From positions 533,918 to 597,917 of the forward strand of contig NZ_KB898355.1 in the NCBI RefSeq assembly GCF_000377565.1: a stretch of 64,000 nucleotides of DNA, given 5' to 3'. Each line of letters begins with the position of its first letter. Position 1 is the stretch's first letter. The translations under genes and the position numbers were made by a program. The notes beneath the pieces are model-generated. The model did not search any database. It saw nothing but the letters and a program-made list of their open reading frames with translations, and had not been told where the DNA came from. This document shows positions 42,535 to 51,339 of the stretch, piece by piece. This DNA comes from Rhizobium sp. 2MFCol3.1. Lineage in GTDB: Bacteria > Pseudomonadota > Alphaproteobacteria > Rhizobiales > Rhizobiaceae.

Positions 42535-44301
42535 TCAGCCGAAGGTGAAGGCGTAGGCTTCGACGCCGGGATCGAGAAAGCGGATCTGAAAGTTGCGCGC
42601 CTCGACGTCGCCGGCCTGGCGGACAAGTTGATAGAGTCTGGTTGACGTGACCGTGCCGTTGCCATCGGCGTCGGTGTCCGCGCCGTGGTCGATGCCCGGC
42701 GCCTTGCCGTCGATCGTCACCTGGAAGCGGACGGGCTTTCCCGACGCGTCCGGGCCGAGGACGAGGTGCAGATCACGGGCGCTGAACCGGTAGGCGATGC
42801 CGCCATCCGCCTGCTCGAGTGTTGCCTGTTCGCGGCCGATCGTCCAGGCGCCGGACAGTCCCCATTCATTGAGACCGAGATCGCCGACCGAATAGGTTCT
42901 GTTGGCGTCGTTGTGCAGGCCCTCGGGAGAGGCGAAGTTGGTGGCCTGTTCGTAGCCGATATAGGTCTCGCCGGAACGGATGTCCTTGAGGTCAGGGCTT
43001 GCTTCCGCGCCCTTGGCATCTGGCGCTACCGTGCTGGCGGCCATCTTCGCGCTGCCGGTTTCATGTATCAGGTCCTGGATCGCCTGCTCGGTCTGGCGAT
43101 AGTTGCCTTCGCCGAAGTGATGATAGCGGATCTGGCCCTTGGCATCGATCAGGTAGTGAGCGGGCCAGTAATTGTTCTCAAACGCGCGCCAGATCTTGTA
43201 GTCGTTGTCGATCGCGACGGGGTAGGTGATCTTGGCGTCGGCGACGGCCTTGCGGACATTGTCGATCTTCTTCTCAAAGGCGAATTCCGGGGCGTGCACG
43301 CCGATCACCACGAGACCCTGATCCTTGTACTTCTCGGCCCAGGCACGAACGAACGGCGTGGTGCGGATGCAGTTGATGCAGGAGTAGGTCCAGAAGTCGA
43401 CAAGGACGACCTTGCCGCGTAGTTGTTCGGCGGTCAGCGGCGGCGAGTTCAGCCATTCGACGGCACCGTCAAGCGATGGCGCAATGCCTTCGACCGGGAG
43501 GTTTGCCTTGAACGGCAGGTTGCTGGCAGTCATCGCGCCGTTGCTGGCGACCTCGGCGGGAGCTGCCAGATCGCGCTTTGCGATGAAGCGGTCAAGGACT
43601 GCCTGTTCGAATGAGGTCGTGCTGGCATAGGACAGCCGCGCCAGAAGGCCGGTATCGGCGCCGAGCGCGATTGCCGCGACGCCGGCAAGGACTGCAGCGC
43701 CGAGAACCTGACGAACACGCTCGCTAACACCCAGCGACCGCTTCATGCCGGCGAATACCTTGCCGCCAACCAGCAATGCGACGGCAAGCGAAGTGGCGGC
43801 ACCTGCGGCGTAGGCGACAAGCAGGAAGGTCGTTTGGAGATTTGCGCCCTGCAGGGCGGCACCCGTCAGGACGAGCCCAAGGATCGGGCCGGCGCAAGGC
43901 GCCCACAGGAGACCGGTCGCGACACCGAGGATCAGCGAGCTCAGCGCCGTCGGCGCGGCGCCCGGCTTGCCGGAAGCCTTCATCAACCGGTTGCCGAAAT
44001 CGACGACCGGCTGCGTGATCGCGCTTGCGACACGCGGCGAGAGCAGGCTGACGCCGAAGATGGCGAGCAGGGTGAGGGCAGCGAGGCGACCATATTCATT
44101 GGCGTGGATCGCCCAGCTGCCGCCGACCGCCGCAAGCGATGCGACAACAGCGAAGGTGGCGGCCATGCCGATCAGCATCGGCAGCGTGCTGCGCAGAAAC
44201 GGCTGGCCGGCACGGGCGAAGACGAAGGGGAGGATGGGCAGGATGCAGGGGCTGAGAATGGTCAGCGCCCCTCCGAGATAGGCAATGATGAGAAGCGTCA
44301 T
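42535..44301 (-). CDS. dipZ: DipZ-type protein: CcdA membrane domain, thioredoxin domain and C-terminal binding domain
   Basis: A 588-residue protein carrying reducing power across the inner membrane. Residues about 1-225 are a CcdA-like membrane domain with its Cys pair (Cys19 in SPCILP and Cys136 in APCAGP). Residues about 265-410 are a periplasmic thioredoxin-like domain with Cys308-Ile-Asn-Cys311 (YSCINC). The last 170 residues are the beta-rich C-terminal domain found in mycobacterial DipZ. I chose ATG 44301 with AAAGGAAAC before it. The hydrolase gene follows in the same operon. It is divergent from the Tat-exported hydrolase, with repeat motifs between them. Confidence 0.9.
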   Translation of the reverse strand: MTLLIIAYLGGALTILSPCILPILPFVFARAGQPFLRSTLPMLIGMAATFAVVASLAAVGGSWAIHANEYGRLAALTLLAIFGVSLLSPRVASAITQPVVDFGNRLMKASGKPGAAPTALSSLILGVATGLLWAPCAGPILGLVLTGAALQGANLQTTFLLVAYAAGAATSLAVALLVGGKVFAGMKRSLGVSERVRQVLGAAVLAGVAAIALGADTGLLARLSYASTTSFEQAVLDRFIAKRDLAAPAEVASNGAMTASNLPFKANLPVEGIAPSLDGAVEWLNSPPLTAEQLRGKVVLVDFWTYSCINCIRTTPFVRAWAEKYKDQGLVVIGVHAPEFAFEKKIDNVRKAVADAKITYPVAIDNDYKIWRAFENNYWPAHYLIDAKGQIRYHHFGEGNYRQTEQAIQDLIHETGSAKMAASTVAPDAKGAEASPDLKDIRSGETYIGYEQATNFASPEGLHNDANRTYSVGDLGLNEWGLSGAWTIGREQATLEQADGGIAYRFSARDLHLVLGPDASGKPVRFQVTIDGKAPGIDHGADTDADGNGTVTSTRLYQLVRQAGDVEARNFQIRFLDPGVEAYAFTFG

Positions 44302-44611
44302 CGTCGTTTCCTTTGAGACCAGGTTCGGATGCTGAAGGGCGACTGGCTCGATCAGCAGTGACGCCAATCTGTTGTGACGACGTATCCGGGATGTGTCCGG
44401 CCTCTAGGAGAAGTGTGTCGAACTGTAGCGATCGCGGGCCGTGCTACAGAGCGAAACAATCGGCGGCGAAGGGGCTTGGCGATTGTATCGCAATGTATCC
44501 GGACGCGCCGTCGCTACAGTCGCATGCAATAACGGTCCGCCGGCGACACATCGGGGATACACGCGGCCTGCTTTATGGCGATCATAGTCAACACGGACAG
44601 GAGAGAGACCC
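44302..44611. promoter_or_regulatory. Divergent control region of dipZ and the Tat-exported hydrolase
   Basis: The 310 bases hold GTATCCGG at 44382-44389 and a tandem pair TGTATCGCAA/TGTATCCGGA (44484-44503) in a ten-base phase, the form of OmpR-type binding sites. GGGGATACACGCGG near 44550 is similar. Related sites (GATACA at 47877, CCGGATAC at 47906) stand before ohr. The regulator at 45750 is the natural candidate to bind them. Confidence 0.5.
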
Positions 44612-45652
44612 ATGACCAACGCAATCAACCTCGATCGCCGCCGCTTCTTCGGCATCGCCGCAATGACCATCGCAGCCGTCGAATTCGGCGCCGCAACGCT
44701 GGCAAACGCGCAGACCGCTGCCACCGCGCCTGCGAAGAAGGTTGGCGGGCACCAGTCGTTTGAATCGCTGAAGCAGATCAAGGCCGGCGTACTCGATATC
44801 GGTTACGCCGAGGCCGGCCCGGCAAACGGCCCCGCCGTCCTGCTGCTGCATGGTTGGCCTTATGATATCTACAGCTATGTCGACGTCGCCCCGATCCTCG
44901 CCAAGGCCGGATACCGCGTGATCGTTCCTTATCTTCGGGGCTACGGCACCACCACCTTCCTCTCCAAGGATACGCCACGGAACGGCCAGCAGGCCGCGCT
45001 CGCAGCCGACATGATCGCGCTGATGGATGCACTGAAGATCGAGAGCGCAATTGTCGCCGGTTATGATTGGGGTGCGCGCACCGCCGACATCATGGCAGCC
45101 CTCTGGCCGGAACGCTGCAAGGCGCTGGTCTCCGTCAGCGGCTACCTGATCGGCAGCCAGGAAATCAACAAGAAGCCGCTCGCGCCCAAGGCCGAACTTG
45201 CCTGGTGGTATCAGTTCTATTTTGCCACCGAGCGCGGCCGCGCCGGCTATGCCGCCAACACCCGCGACTTCGTGCGGCTGATCTGGGAAACCGCGTCGCC
45301 CACCTGGAAGTTCGATGACGCGACCTTTGATCGTTCGGCGCCCGCCTTCGGAAACCCTGATCACGTCGACATCACCATCCATAACTATCGCTGGCGTCTC
45401 GGCATCGTCGAAGGCGAAGCCAAGTACGATACCTATGAAAAGAAGCTGGCCATGGGGCCCGTCATCACCGTGCCCACCATCACCATGGAAGGCGACGCCA
45501 ATGGCGCGCCCCATCCCGACCCGTCGGCCTACAAGGCCAAGTTCTCGGGCCGCTACGAGCATCGCAACGTAACCGGTGGCATCGGCCACAACCTGCCGCA
45601 GGAAGCGCCCGACGCTTTTGCCCAGGCCGTGATCGACGTCGCGTCGTTCTAA
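44612..45652 (+). CDS. Tat-exported alpha/beta hydrolase, haloalkane dehalogenase/epoxide hydrolase-like
   Basis: A 346-residue protein with a twin-arginine signal (LDRRRFFGIAAM near residues 7-18) and a cleavage site after about residue 33 (ANAQ). The hydrolase fold shows the oxyanion motif LLHGWPYD and the nucleophile Asp152 in AGYDWGAR. An Asp rather than Ser is typical of epoxide hydrolases and haloalkane dehalogenases. The substrate is unknown. GGAGAGAG precedes the ATG. The two-component genes follow 97 bases later and ohr after them, so it belongs to a stress-linked set. Confidence 0.88.
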   Translation: MTNAINLDRRRFFGIAAMTIAAVEFGAATLANAQTAATAPAKKVGGHQSFESLKQIKAGVLDIGYAEAGPANGPAVLLLHGWPYDIYSYVDVAPILAKAGYRVIVPYLRGYGTTTFLSKDTPRNGQQAALAADMIALMDALKIESAIVAGYDWGARTADIMAALWPERCKALVSVSGYLIGSQEINKKPLAPKAELAWWYQFYFATERGRAGYAANTRDFVRLIWETASPTWKFDDATFDRSAPAFGNPDHVDITIHNYRWRLGIVEGEAKYDTYEKKLAMGPVITVPTITMEGDANGAPHPDPSAYKAKFSGRYEHRNVTGGIGHNLPQEAPDAFAQAVIDVASF

Positions 45653-45749
45653 AGCGATCGGCCACCCGCGCGAAATCCGCTTTACTCGCGGTGGCCGACG
45701 CGAAACTAATGGCTGACTTTACGAGCGCGAATCGTGTGAAAGACGAGAC

Positions 45750-46490
45750 ATGGAGCACATCGACCATATTCTGATCGTGGATGACGATCGTGAGATTCGC
45801 GAGCTCGTATCGAGCTATTTGAAGAAGAACGGCCTGCGCACGACCGTTGCCGCCGATGGCCGCCAGATGCGCAGCTTTCTCGAAGGCAATTCCGTCGATC
45901 TGATCGTGCTCGACGTGATGATGCCGGGTGACGACGGCCTGGTGCTGTGCCGTGAGCTCAGGGCCGGCAAGCACAAGGCCATCCCCGTGGTGATGCTGAC
46001 AGCGCGCGACGACGAGATGGACCGGATCATCGGGCTTGAGATGGGCGCCGACGATTATCTGCCAAAACCCTTCGCCGCGCGCGAGCTTTTGGCGCGGATC
46101 AAGGCGGTGTTGCGCCGGACGCGCATGCTGCCGCCCAATCTGCAAATCACCGAGGCCGGTCAGCTCCTGACCTTCGGCGACTGGCGTCTCGACACTGTCG
46201 GCCGCCATCTGCTCGACAAGGAGGGAACCGAGATCGCCCTGAGCGGTGCCGAGTACCGGCTGCTCCGTGTCTTCATCGATCATCCCCAGCGCGTGCTCAA
46301 TCGCGACCAGCTGCTCAATCTCACGCAGGGCCGCGATGCGGAGCTTTTCGACCGTTCGATCGATCTTCTGGTGAGCCGCGTGCGGCAGCGACTGGGCGAC
46401 GATGCGCGCGAGCCGACCTATATCAAGACGGTGCGCGCCGAAGGCTATGTCTTCTCCGTTCCGGTGGAGATATCGGAGCCGAGGACATGA
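45750..46490 (+). CDS. OmpR-family response regulator
   Basis: A 246-residue regulator with a receiver domain (phosphorylated Asp55 in VLDVMMPG; Thr in MLTARDD; Lys in LPKPF) and a C-terminal winged helix (about 145-240) ending in the usual IKTVRAEGYVF. The last codons overlap the kinase gene by four bases, so the pair is translationally coupled. The likely targets, from repeated TGTATC sites, are the dipZ/hydrolase divergent region and ohr. This is inference. Confidence 0.94.
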   Translation: MEHIDHILIVDDDREIRELVSSYLKKNGLRTTVAADGRQMRSFLEGNSVDLIVLDVMMPGDDGLVLCRELRAGKHKAIPVVMLTARDDEMDRIIGLEMGADDYLPKPFAARELLARIKAVLRRTRMLPPNLQITEAGQLLTFGDWRLDTVGRHLLDKEGTEIALSGAEYRLLRVFIDHPQRVLNRDQLLNLTQGRDAELFDRSIDLLVSRVRQRLGDDAREPTYIKTVRAEGYVFSVPVEISEPRT

Positions 46491-47803
46491 GTGAGGCGCG
46501 CCCTCGCATCGGCTGGTGGCCGGGCTCGTTGCGCTCCAGGCTCTTTCTCATTCTTTTCGCCGGGCTGGCGATCGCCTATAGCCTGTCGTTCAGCATTCTC
46601 TTTGCCGAACGCTACATGTCGGCGAAAGCCGTCATGCTGGGCACGCTGGAAAGCGATCTCGCGACCTCGATCGCCGTCATCGATCGTCTGCCCGCCAATG
46701 AGCGGGCTGATTGGGTCGATCGCCTGAGCCGCGGCAATTATCGCCTTGTTCTCGGCCCCGGCCTTCCTGGTGTGTCCGACATGTCCGGCCGGGGTGCCGA
46801 GATCGCGGAACGGATCGAGGAAGCGGCGGGCCACAAGTTTCCTCTCAAGGTCGAATCCATCCCCGGTGACGGCAAGAGGCTTCAGGCACACCTGACGCTG
46901 TCCGACGGTGCGCCGTTGACGATCGACGTCACGCCGCGCGGCGTCATGCCGTTGGCGGAGTGGCTGCCTTATGTCTTTGCCGCGCAGATGGCGCTTCTCC
47001 TCATATGCACCTGGTTTGCCGTGCGCCTGGCCATCCGCCCGCTGAGCGCGCTTGCCGCCGCCGCGGACAAGCTCGATCCGGCCAAGAAGGGCGAGCCGAT
47101 GAGCGAGCGGGGCCCAAGCGAAGTCGCCCACGCCGCCCGCGCCTTCAACGCGATGCGCGACCGTATCGCGCATTATCTGGAGGAACGCGTGCAGATCCTG
47201 GCCGCGATCTCGCACGACCTGCAGACCCCCATCACCCGCATGCGGCTGCGCGCCGACATGGCCGACGATTCGCCGGAGAGGGACAAGCTGGTCAACGACC
47301 TGCGCGAGATCGAGCGGCTGGTGCAGGACGGCATCGCCTATGCGAGGAGCTCGCATGGCAGCGGCGAGAAAAACTCGCGCATCGATCTGTCCTCCTTCAT
47401 CGACAGCATCGCCTACGACTATCAGGACACGGGAAAAGCCGTGACCGTGCTCGGCGTCGTTCAAGGCACGGCGTCGACAAAGCCGCATGCGCTGCGACGA
47501 ATTCTCACGAACTTCATCGACAATGCGCTGAAGTTCGCCGGCAGCGCCGAGATCGCCGTCGAGCGGAGCGGGGAAGGCGAGGTCGTCGTCACCGTTCTCG
47601 ATCGCGGACCGGGCATTCCCGACGATATGCTTGAAAGCGCCATGCAGCCCTTCTTCCGGGTGGAGACATCGCGCAACCGCGACACAGGCGGGACGGGGCT
47701 TGGGCTGGCGATCGCCCAGCAACTCGCAGGCACGATCGGTGGTTCTGTGCGGCTCTATAACCGCACGGATGGCGGCCTCGCGGCCGAGGTTCGGTTCCGC
47801 TAA
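46487..47803 (+). CDS. Sensor histidine kinase
   Basis: A 438-residue EnvZ-like kinase: membrane segment near 20-40, a periplasmic sensor domain of about 115 residues, second membrane segment near 158-180, a HAMP segment, the phosphorylated His243 (AAISHDLQTPITR) and an ATPase domain with the N box (NFIDNALKFA) and G boxes (DRGPGIP, GGTGLGLAIA). It is coupled to the regulator at 45750. The periplasmic sensor suggests an extracytoplasmic signal, which fits its neighbours DipZ and Tat-exported hydrolase. Confidence 0.93.
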   Translation: MSEARPRIGWWPGSLRSRLFLILFAGLAIAYSLSFSILFAERYMSAKAVMLGTLESDLATSIAVIDRLPANERADWVDRLSRGNYRLVLGPGLPGVSDMSGRGAEIAERIEEAAGHKFPLKVESIPGDGKRLQAHLTLSDGAPLTIDVTPRGVMPLAEWLPYVFAAQMALLLICTWFAVRLAIRPLSALAAAADKLDPAKKGEPMSERGPSEVAHAARAFNAMRDRIAHYLEERVQILAAISHDLQTPITRMRLRADMADDSPERDKLVNDLREIERLVQDGIAYARSSHGSGEKNSRIDLSSFIDSIAYDYQDTGKAVTVLGVVQGTASTKPHALRRILTNFIDNALKFAGSAEIAVERSGEGEVVVTVLDRGPGIPDDMLESAMQPFFRVETSRNRDTGGTGLGLAIAQQLAGTIGGSVRLYNRTDGGLAAEVRFR

Positions 47804-47876
47804 AGCCGGTCCACTTCGTCGATCGCTGGGCGCTTTTTGTAAGCCCGAATGTCTCTGAAGCCGTTGCGTACGTTCT

Positions 47877-47913
47877 GATACACTTCCGGCATTTTCCGAA
47901 ACATACCGGATAC
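47877..47913. promoter_or_regulatory. Candidate regulator sites upstream of ohr
   Basis: GATACA (47877-47882) and CCGGATAC (47906-47913) lie 80-115 bases before the ohr start and match, on the opposite strand, the TGTATCCGG motifs between dipZ and the Tat hydrolase. No OhrR gene is seen beside ohr. Confidence 0.4.
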
Positions 47914-47991
47914 GCGGACCCATCAAAACACTCCCTGTCAGCAGATGTCGCTCAAACGACGAAACAAAGCGACGCAACAAAGGAGTGTTCC

Positions 47992-48408
47992 ATGACCAAG
48001 ATCGATACCGTTCTCTACACCGGCAAGACCCACACCACAGGCGGCCGCGAGGGGTTTGCCCGCAGCGACGACGCACAGCTCGACGTTCGCCTGTCGCCTC
48101 CCGGCAGCGGCAAGCCGGGCACCAATCCGGAGCAGCTGTTCGCGGCCGGCTGGTCGGCCTGCTTCATTGGCGCGATGACCAAGGCCGCCGGCAAGCGCCA
48201 GCTGAGGCTCCCGGCCGAGACGGCGGTCAACGCCGAGGTTGATCTCGGAACGACAGATGGCGCTTATTTCCTGCAGGCGCGTCTGGCGATCAGCCTGCCG
48301 GGGATCGATCCCGAACTCGCCCGCGCGATCGTCGAGGATGCGCACCAGACATGCCCCTATTCGAAGGCAACGCGTGGCAACATCGCCGTCGAGCTGACAT
48401 TGGTTTGA
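47992..48408 (+). CDS. ohr: Organic hydroperoxide resistance protein (Ohr/OsmC family)
   Basis: A 138-residue thiol peroxidase reducing organic hydroperoxides with lipoyl-type electron donors. The two reactive Cys are Cys57 (GWSACFIGAM) and Cys121 (HQTCPYSKATRGN), with the conserved Arg of the family. AAAGGAG precedes the ATG. Ohr is usually controlled by the MarR protein OhrR, which is not encoded nearby. Here it follows a two-component pair by 188 bases, with matching motifs in front. Confidence 0.95.
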   Translation: MTKIDTVLYTGKTHTTGGREGFARSDDAQLDVRLSPPGSGKPGTNPEQLFAAGWSACFIGAMTKAAGKRQLRLPAETAVNAEVDLGTTDGAYFLQARLAISLPGIDPELARAIVEDAHQTCPYSKATRGNIAVELTLV

Positions 48409-48654
48409 TCTGACATTTCGGAACGCGATGCGGATCGGACGGCCAGGACGGCCATCCGATCCGCTTTCGTGTTGGAGTTCCCAGCGCTGAAGTCATTTCG
48501 AGGGGCGAACGAAGCGCTTCTCCCCTTGCAACATATCCTGCCGCTAGAGTAAGCATCTGCCATCCAAACAGGCATCGGCGTGATGCGGACGCGTGCAAGC
48601 CGTTTTGCCGTCCGACCCTCGTCGCAAAATGGCGTCGCGGAGCGCCCAGACATC

Positions 48655-49572
48655 ATGAACAGACAAGCGGCTTTCGCCGTGGGCGGCAACGCCATTTTGG
48701 CCGGCATTCTCCTGATGCTCGTGGGCGATTTCATGTTCGCGCTCAACGACGCCATGGGCAAATGGCTTGTGGCGAGTTTTTCCGTCGGGCAAGTGCTGCT
48801 GATCCGCTCCCTCGGCGCGTTCTTCGTGCTCGGCCCGATGCTCTCGCGCCAGCCCGTCGCTTCGCTCTACAAGGTCGAGAAGCCGAAATGGCAGCTGGCA
48901 CGCGTGGTGCTCGCCACCGCCGATACCGGCCTCTTCTATGCCGCCGTCGCCTATCTTCCGCTCGCCGATGTCATGACCTTCTACATGGCCGGACCGATCT
49001 ATGTCGCCGCGCTGTCGCATTTCCTGCTGGGCGAGAGAATCGGCTGGCGGCGCTGGCTGGCGGTGCTGATCGGCTTCATCGGCGTCGTCATCGCCCTGCG
49101 GCCTTCCTCCGCCATGCTCTCCTGGCCGTCCATGTTCGGCCTCATCGGCAGCATCTCCTTTGCGCTGACGCTGGTGCTCGGCCGCGTGCTGCGCTCGACG
49201 CCCGATGCAACGCTGGTGACCTGGCAGACGCTGGGATGCCTCGCCACCGGCGCGGTGCTCAGCATCGGCAGCTGGAGCAGTTTCAGCGCAAATCAGCTCT
49301 TGGCGCTCCTTCTGCTCGGCGTCGTCTCCTGCTCGGCGCATCTGATGATCACCCGCTCGCTAAAGCTCGCGCCGGCCTCGCTGCTGGCACCGCTGCAATA
49401 CACGCTATTGCTTTGGGCGATCATCTTCGGCTGGATGTTCTTTGGCGATTTTCCCGACAAGCAGACGCTGATCGGCGCCGCCGTCATCGTGCTCGCCGGC
49501 CTGTTCATCTTCCATCGCGCCAAGGTCAAGGATGTCGAGCCGCTGGTGCCCAACGACGCCAGCCACGGATAG
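48655..49572 (+). CDS. EamA/DMT-family transporter
   Basis: A 305-residue membrane protein with ten hydrophobic segments in two EamA repeats (about 10-140 and 155-290). Such proteins export amino acids or other metabolites. I chose ATG 48655 since the first membrane segment starts 14 residues later; the upstream ATG at 48580 adds a charged, unrelated stretch. GGAGCGCC lies before it. It is convergent with the amidase gene at 49683. The substrate cannot be predicted. Confidence 0.88.
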   Translation: MNRQAAFAVGGNAILAGILLMLVGDFMFALNDAMGKWLVASFSVGQVLLIRSLGAFFVLGPMLSRQPVASLYKVEKPKWQLARVVLATADTGLFYAAVAYLPLADVMTFYMAGPIYVAALSHFLLGERIGWRRWLAVLIGFIGVVIALRPSSAMLSWPSMFGLIGSISFALTLVLGRVLRSTPDATLVTWQTLGCLATGAVLSIGSWSSFSANQLLALLLLGVVSCSAHLMITRSLKLAPASLLAPLQYTLLLWAIIFGWMFFGDFPDKQTLIGAAVIVLAGLFIFHRAKVKDVEPLVPNDASHG

Positions 49573-49682
49573 CGGAGCCAGAGGCAACCCGCGCCGCGAC
49601 ACGTGGTTCGATGAGGCAACGCTCAGCGTGGCCGCGCCCGTTGATGCGGCTGTACCGGGGGCCGCTCTCTGGGAACGATGGC

Positions 49683-51047
49683 CTATTCGGGGTGTCGCTG
49701 GTGGAAGTCGGTCTGGGTCTGATAGAGGCGAGCGATCGAAAGCAGTTGGAACTCGGCGTCCGCGGGTCCCATGATCTGCGCTCCGATCGGCAGCGTGTCG
49801 CGATCAAAGCCGATGGGGAAGCTCAAGGCGGGTAGTGCGGCCAGGCTCGGAATGCAGGTGAAGCGCATGTTGCCCGTCAACGTGCTCTCCTCGGCATCGC
49901 CGATCATCACGGTTTCCTGGCCAATCAGCGGTGCCGTGAATGGCAGCGTCGGGGTCAGAATGACATCAACCGTTTCAAAGTGCCGGTCGAGCTGGTCGCG
50001 CAGATGGGTTCGGTAGCGCTGGGCCTGGATATACTCGATCGCGGTGAAGCTCATGCCGGCGTGCAGCAGGATGCGGACATCCTCGCCGTAATCATTCGCG
50101 TTATCCTTCAGCAGGCTGGCGTGAACGGCGCTCGGCTCGGCGGCGTCGACGATCACCTGCGCATCGACGGCAACGTCAAGCCCATGCAAGCCGATCGGCC
50201 GGATCGAGGCACCGAGTTTTTCGAGGGTTTCGAGCATCGCTCGAAAGGCGGCCTCGATGTCGGGCTGCAGCCGATCGAAACTGTAATTCTCGATGACGCC
50301 GACCCGCAATCCACGAAGGCTTTCCACGGCCGGACGCCGGCGGCCGGCGTCGCCCGACAGCACGGAGAAGAGCAGGGCGCAATCATCGGCGCCGCGCGCC
50401 ATCGGTCCGACCGTATCCATGCTCCAGGCGAGCGGGAAAACGCCCTTGGTGCTGATGCGGCCGACGCCGGGACGCAGGCCGGTGATGCCGTTCATGCTGG
50501 CCGGCAAACGAACGGAGCCGCCTGTATCGGTTCCAAGCGCCGCGATCGCGCTACCGGCGGCCACGGCGGCAGCCGAGCCGCCGCTTGATCCGGCGGGGAT
50601 ACGGTCGCGGTCCCAGGGGTTGCGGCAGGGCCCGAAATGCGGATTGTTCGTGGTGCCGCCCCAGGCGAATTCATGCATGTTAGTGGCACCGATGATGATG
50701 GCGCCGGCCTGCTTCAGCCGTCGCGCGACTTCGGCGTCGCTCGACGCGACATTCTTGGCGAGCACCTTGCTACCTGCCGTCATCGTCTCGCCGGCGACGT
50801 CGACATTGGCCTTCACGGCGATCGGCATGCCGTGCAGCGGACCGAGATCATAACCATCGTCGAGCAACGACTGATGCGCCTGTGCCAGCCGCAGCGCCTT
50901 TTCGCCGTAGACATCCGAAAATGCTGCGAGGCCGCGTGTCGATGCCTCTCTCTCGAGGCACGCGCGAACGAGGTCCGGAATGCGGATCTTGCCAGCCCGC
51001 ACGAAAGCTCCGGCTTCGGAGATGGACAGGCGCGAAAGGTTTTGCAT
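49683..51047 (-). CDS. Amidase signature family enzyme (AtzE/GatA-like)
   Basis: A 454-residue amidase with the Ser-cisSer-Lys triad: Lys in PIAVKANVDV (near 77), cis-Ser in PAGSSGGSAAAV (near 152) and the nucleophile Ser in GTDTGGSVRLPAS (near 176). It hydrolyses an amide to a carboxylate and ammonia. I chose ATG 51047: upstream codons (to 51230) overlap a small gene in another frame. That small gene, 46 bases away, resembles AtzG, the partner of AtzE in cyanuric acid breakdown; this favours an AtzE-like enzyme acting on a small N-rich amide. It ends an operon with an ABC importer. Confidence 0.88.
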   Translation of the reverse strand: MQNLSRLSISEAGAFVRAGKIRIPDLVRACLEREASTRGLAAFSDVYGEKALRLAQAHQSLLDDGYDLGPLHGMPIAVKANVDVAGETMTAGSKVLAKNVASSDAEVARRLKQAGAIIIGATNMHEFAWGGTTNNPHFGPCRNPWDRDRIPAGSSGGSAAAVAAGSAIAALGTDTGGSVRLPASMNGITGLRPGVGRISTKGVFPLAWSMDTVGPMARGADDCALLFSVLSGDAGRRRPAVESLRGLRVGVIENYSFDRLQPDIEAAFRAMLETLEKLGASIRPIGLHGLDVAVDAQVIVDAAEPSAVHASLLKDNANDYGEDVRILLHAGMSFTAIEYIQAQRYRTHLRDQLDRHFETVDVILTPTLPFTAPLIGQETVMIGDAEESTLTGNMRFTCIPSLAALPALSFPIGFDRDTLPIGAQIMGPADAEFQLLSIARLYQTQTDFHQRHPE

Positions 51048-51093
51048 GGGTATAGGTTCTCTATGGATATGCTCGGCGCCAAAAACGGGCGGA

Positions 51094-51285
51094 TTAGCGC
51101 CAGAGGCGCTCCGAGGAGACGAAGGCGGTGATCGGGGAAAGGGTTGGCGGTGAGTTCTGCTGCATGAAACGGCTGAGGTTCTCGGCGCGTACCGCCCAGG
51201 CTTCAACCGTCGGAAGGACGGCCTTGGCATGCGGTTCGGAGATGTTGCCGAGCATCTGCATGCGGGCTTCGATGGTAAGCGTCAT
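51094..51285 (-). CDS. Small AtzG/GatC-like partner of the amidase (tentative)
   Basis: A 63-residue protein between the binding-protein gene and the amidase gene. It starts at ATG 51285 with GGAG eight bases upstream. Its form (a helix with PHAKAVLPTVEAWAVRAENLSRFM, then a short tail with Pro and a final ITAFVSSERLW) resembles AtzG/DUF4089 proteins, which wrap around amidases such as AtzE and are needed for their stability. The similarity is by pattern and context only. It is short enough to be missed by automatic annotation. Confidence 0.65.
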   Translation of the reverse strand: MTLTIEARMQMLGNISEPHAKAVLPTVEAWAVRAENLSRFMQQNSPPTLSPITAFVSSERLWR

Positions 51286-51339
51286 GGATGGCTCCGAGAG
51301 TTGAGGCGGGAGCCACATTGGTGGCTCCCGCCGTGCGGA

